Assembly: GCA_963556495.2 (NCBI GenBank)
Contig: OY747712.1
Coordinates: 18,489,235 to 18,553,234, forward strand
Length of the DNA stretch: 64,000 nucleotides
DNA from: Valencia hispanica
Taxonomy: Eukaryota; Chordata; Actinopteri; Cyprinodontiformes; Valenciidae
Direction of reading: 5' to 3'
The position numbers were made by a program, and so were the translations under genes. Position 1 is the first letter of the stretch; the number at the start of each line of letters is the position of its first letter. The notes under the pieces were generated by a model. It searched no databases. It had not been told where the DNA came from and worked only from the letters and a program-made list of their open reading frames with translations. This document shows, one piece after another, positions 62,288 through 64,000 of this stretch.

Positions 62288-63019
62288 TCACCCTAAAACC
62301 AGACTGAAATTTCTCCAGGACATTGTGCTCGTTAATAAAATCATTAAGGTGAATAAAAATTTTTTTTCTAAAATTTTGCTTAAAAAAGGTAAGTTAGATA
62401 CCGGTCTAAAATTGTTAAAATCATTAAAATCTAAATTGCTCTTCTTCAACAGGGGCCTCACTACTGCCCCTTTAAAGGCGGCAGGAAAGACCCACGTCTG
62501 AAGGGAGCAATTCATCATGGTTAAAATCTCATCTCTAAAACATCCATAAAATTGCTTAAAAAAGGAAGTGGGAATCGTGTCCAAAACACATGTGGTGGGC
62601 CTCACTGAGGAGAAAACTTTATCAAGAGTCCCAGCTTCTACCAGGACAAAACTGTCCAGCGTTTCCTCTGGTAAAGACACACGCTCAGATTTGTCTAAAA
62701 CCATGTTACACTGAGTAGATAAAATCTTACATCTGATGGTGTCTACCTTCCCTCTGAAGTGGTCTGCGAACTCCTCACAGAGAGCTTTTATGGGGGTTTT
62801 AGGAAACGCAGTAGTAGTTCTGTTAAAAAGTTTATCAATGGTGGAAAAAATAATTTTGGAATTATTTTTATGTTCCGAGATGATTTTGGAGAAGTATGAA
62901 TTTCTTGAATTTCTTACTGCATTGTTGTATAATTTGAGAAGATCTGTGTATATTTTATGGTTTATTGTGGTTTTACCTTTCCTCCATTTTCTCTCTGCCG
63001 CCCTACAATTTCTCTTCAT
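62288..63019 (-). pseudogene. LINE reverse transcriptase, N-terminal part
   Basis: A 243-residue stretch with AAERKWRKGKT, CEEFADHFRGKVDTIR and VRPLLKKSNLD...NFRPVSNLPFLSKILEK, the finger region of the RT. Between this and 61109-62038 the frame is shifted (remnant VDHTILLTRLK). Confidence 0.88.
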
Positions 63020-63159
63020 TTTTCCAAGGCGTTGCAGCTTTAGATTTTAAACTTTTAACTTGTAGTGGAGCAAGCCGGTCAAGAGTGGACTGAAGCCTTC
63101 TGTTAAAATCCTTGACAATAAAATCACAGGGGGAAGGTAAAACAATAGGAGGATTCTTT

Positions 63160-63501
63160 TTAAAAAATTTCCAGAAAACCTGCAGCCACTTCAGGGGTTA
63201 GATGGCGCTTCCTGACAGTTCTCACAGAGGTCTCCTGCTGAATAAAACTGGTGATGTTAAAAAACACACAGTAGTGGTCAGAGACAGCCAAGTCAACAAC
63301 AGAGGACACACGGGTGGACAGGCCATGCATAATGACCAAGTCCAGGGTGTGTCCTTTGTTGTGAGTCGGCTGCATGACATGTTGGCTAAAATCCATACAA
63401 GTCAGGATGTTTAAAAAATCTGTTGATAAAGGATCTAAAAGGTTATCTATATGTAGATTAAAATCACCAGCTAAAACGATCCTTTCAAAGGAGTTGTGCA
63501 A
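63160..63501 (-). pseudogene. LINE endonuclease, C-terminal half
   Basis: Contains IVLAGDFNLH, HTLDLVI and AVSDHYCV, the metal-binding and catalytic motifs of apurinic-type endonucleases that nick the target. Frameshifted from its neighbours. Confidence 0.88.
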
Positions 63502-63628
63502 AATTGATAAAAACTCTGAAAATTCTTGAATGAAAAGTGCACTCTTTTTAGGAGGCCTATAAATTGTGACACATAAAATCTGAGGAGTGCTAAAAACATT
63601 TGCATTATATTCAAAAGTAAAATAGTTA

Positions 63629-63928
63629 TCAAATAAAACAGGCGGAAAGTGTTGATGAACTTATAAAAGCAGTTCCGCCTCCCCTTTTGCTACTCCTCGT
63701 AGAATAAGTGAAGTTAAAATTAGGTGGGGAGGCCTCTGTAAGAACAACAGGGGCATCTGCACTCAGCCAAGTTTCTGTTAAAAATAAACAATGAAGATTA
63801 TGGTCTAAAATCAGATCATTTATTATAAAAGTTTTGTTCAGCAGAGAGCGAACATTAAAAAGTGCCATATTAATAGTGATTGGAGATGGAGGGACTGTAT
63901 GATTTACTGAAAGTGGGGCTTTTGGCAA
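63629..63928 (-). pseudogene. LINE endonuclease, N-terminal half
   Basis: Contains MALFNVRSLLNK (catalytic Asn) and LFLTETWL (metal-binding Glu), in the normal order before 63160-63501. This marks the start of the endonuclease domain. Confidence 0.87.
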
Positions 63929-64000
63929 CTTTTTGAGATTATCATTGAATAGTTAATTTTTTCAGAAATTAATAAAAAAATCTATATTTGTAAACATACA

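Larger units (their letters stand above)
60548..63950 (-). mobile_element. L2-type LINE, nearly full-length, antisense to LRRCC1
   Basis: A non-LTR retrotransposon whose 3' end is at 60548, with a (TTTGA)n tail on the minus strand. A 3'UTR follows (60560-61100, GC-rich at 60740-60975), then reverse transcriptase and an apurinic-type endonuclease up to about 63930. The coding region is broken by frameshifts, so it is not autonomous. The 5' end is near or just past 63950. It lies after LRRCC1 exon 8, probably in an intron. Confidence 0.9.

Overview
The window looks like teleost fish nuclear DNA. It is AT-rich and intron-rich. It holds Tc1/mariner, hAT, PIF/Harbinger, L2-type LINE and tRNA-derived SINE sequences, plus long tetranucleotide microsatellites. 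There are no prokaryotic operons, no tRNA or rRNA genes and no CRISPR array. No species call can be made from sequence alone.

Two host genes can be supported, both on the + strand and head-to-tail. (1) The 3' half of a RALYL (RALY-like hnRNP) gene: five coding exons from 31591 to 35684, a short terminal coding exon at 36566-36598, and a probable separate 3'UTR exon starting at 40682 with a polyadenylation signal at 41395. The RRM exons are not in the window and must lie upstream. A CpG-rich block at 15.4 kb is followed by a short ATG exon (15553-15589) whose phase would splice in frame onto the first RALYL exon seen here, suggesting an RRM-less isoform. (2) The 5' half of LRRCC1, a leucine-rich-repeat and coiled-coil centrosomal protein: eight coding exons, 52603-59995, 393 codons. 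A perfect RFX X-box lies in its promoter (52217-52231). The gene runs off the right edge. RALYL next to LRRCC1 matches the order I recall for human 8q21.

The rest is mostly transposons and introns. 0.2-1.8 kb: a complete Tc1 element with an intact transposase. 6.8-14.1 kb: a nested structure in which a decayed Tc1 copy is split by a 5.78-kb element with about 1.1-kb terminal inverted repeats, a 6-bp target duplication (CTCACA), subterminal 20-bp tandem arrays and an inward-facing putative first exon in each arm. I could not assign it to a superfamily, and it is the main candidate for something undescribed. 15-31 kb: presumed RALYL intron with decayed Tc1 copies, hAT MITEs, microsatellites and several quiet blocks that look like conserved noncoding elements. 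39-51.7 kb: intergenic repeats, including a second intact and very young Tc1 (44864-46496, 285-bp inverted repeats) and PIF/Harbinger pieces. 60.5-64 kb: a nearly full-length, frameshifted L2-type LINE in antisense within an LRRCC1 intron.

The host genes have unrelated roles: RALYL is nuclear RNA binding and LRRCC1 is centriolar/ciliary. Their adjacency looks like synteny, not function. Exon limits come from GT/AG sites, phase agreement and remembered family sequence. Transposon limits come from inverted repeats and target duplications read by eye.
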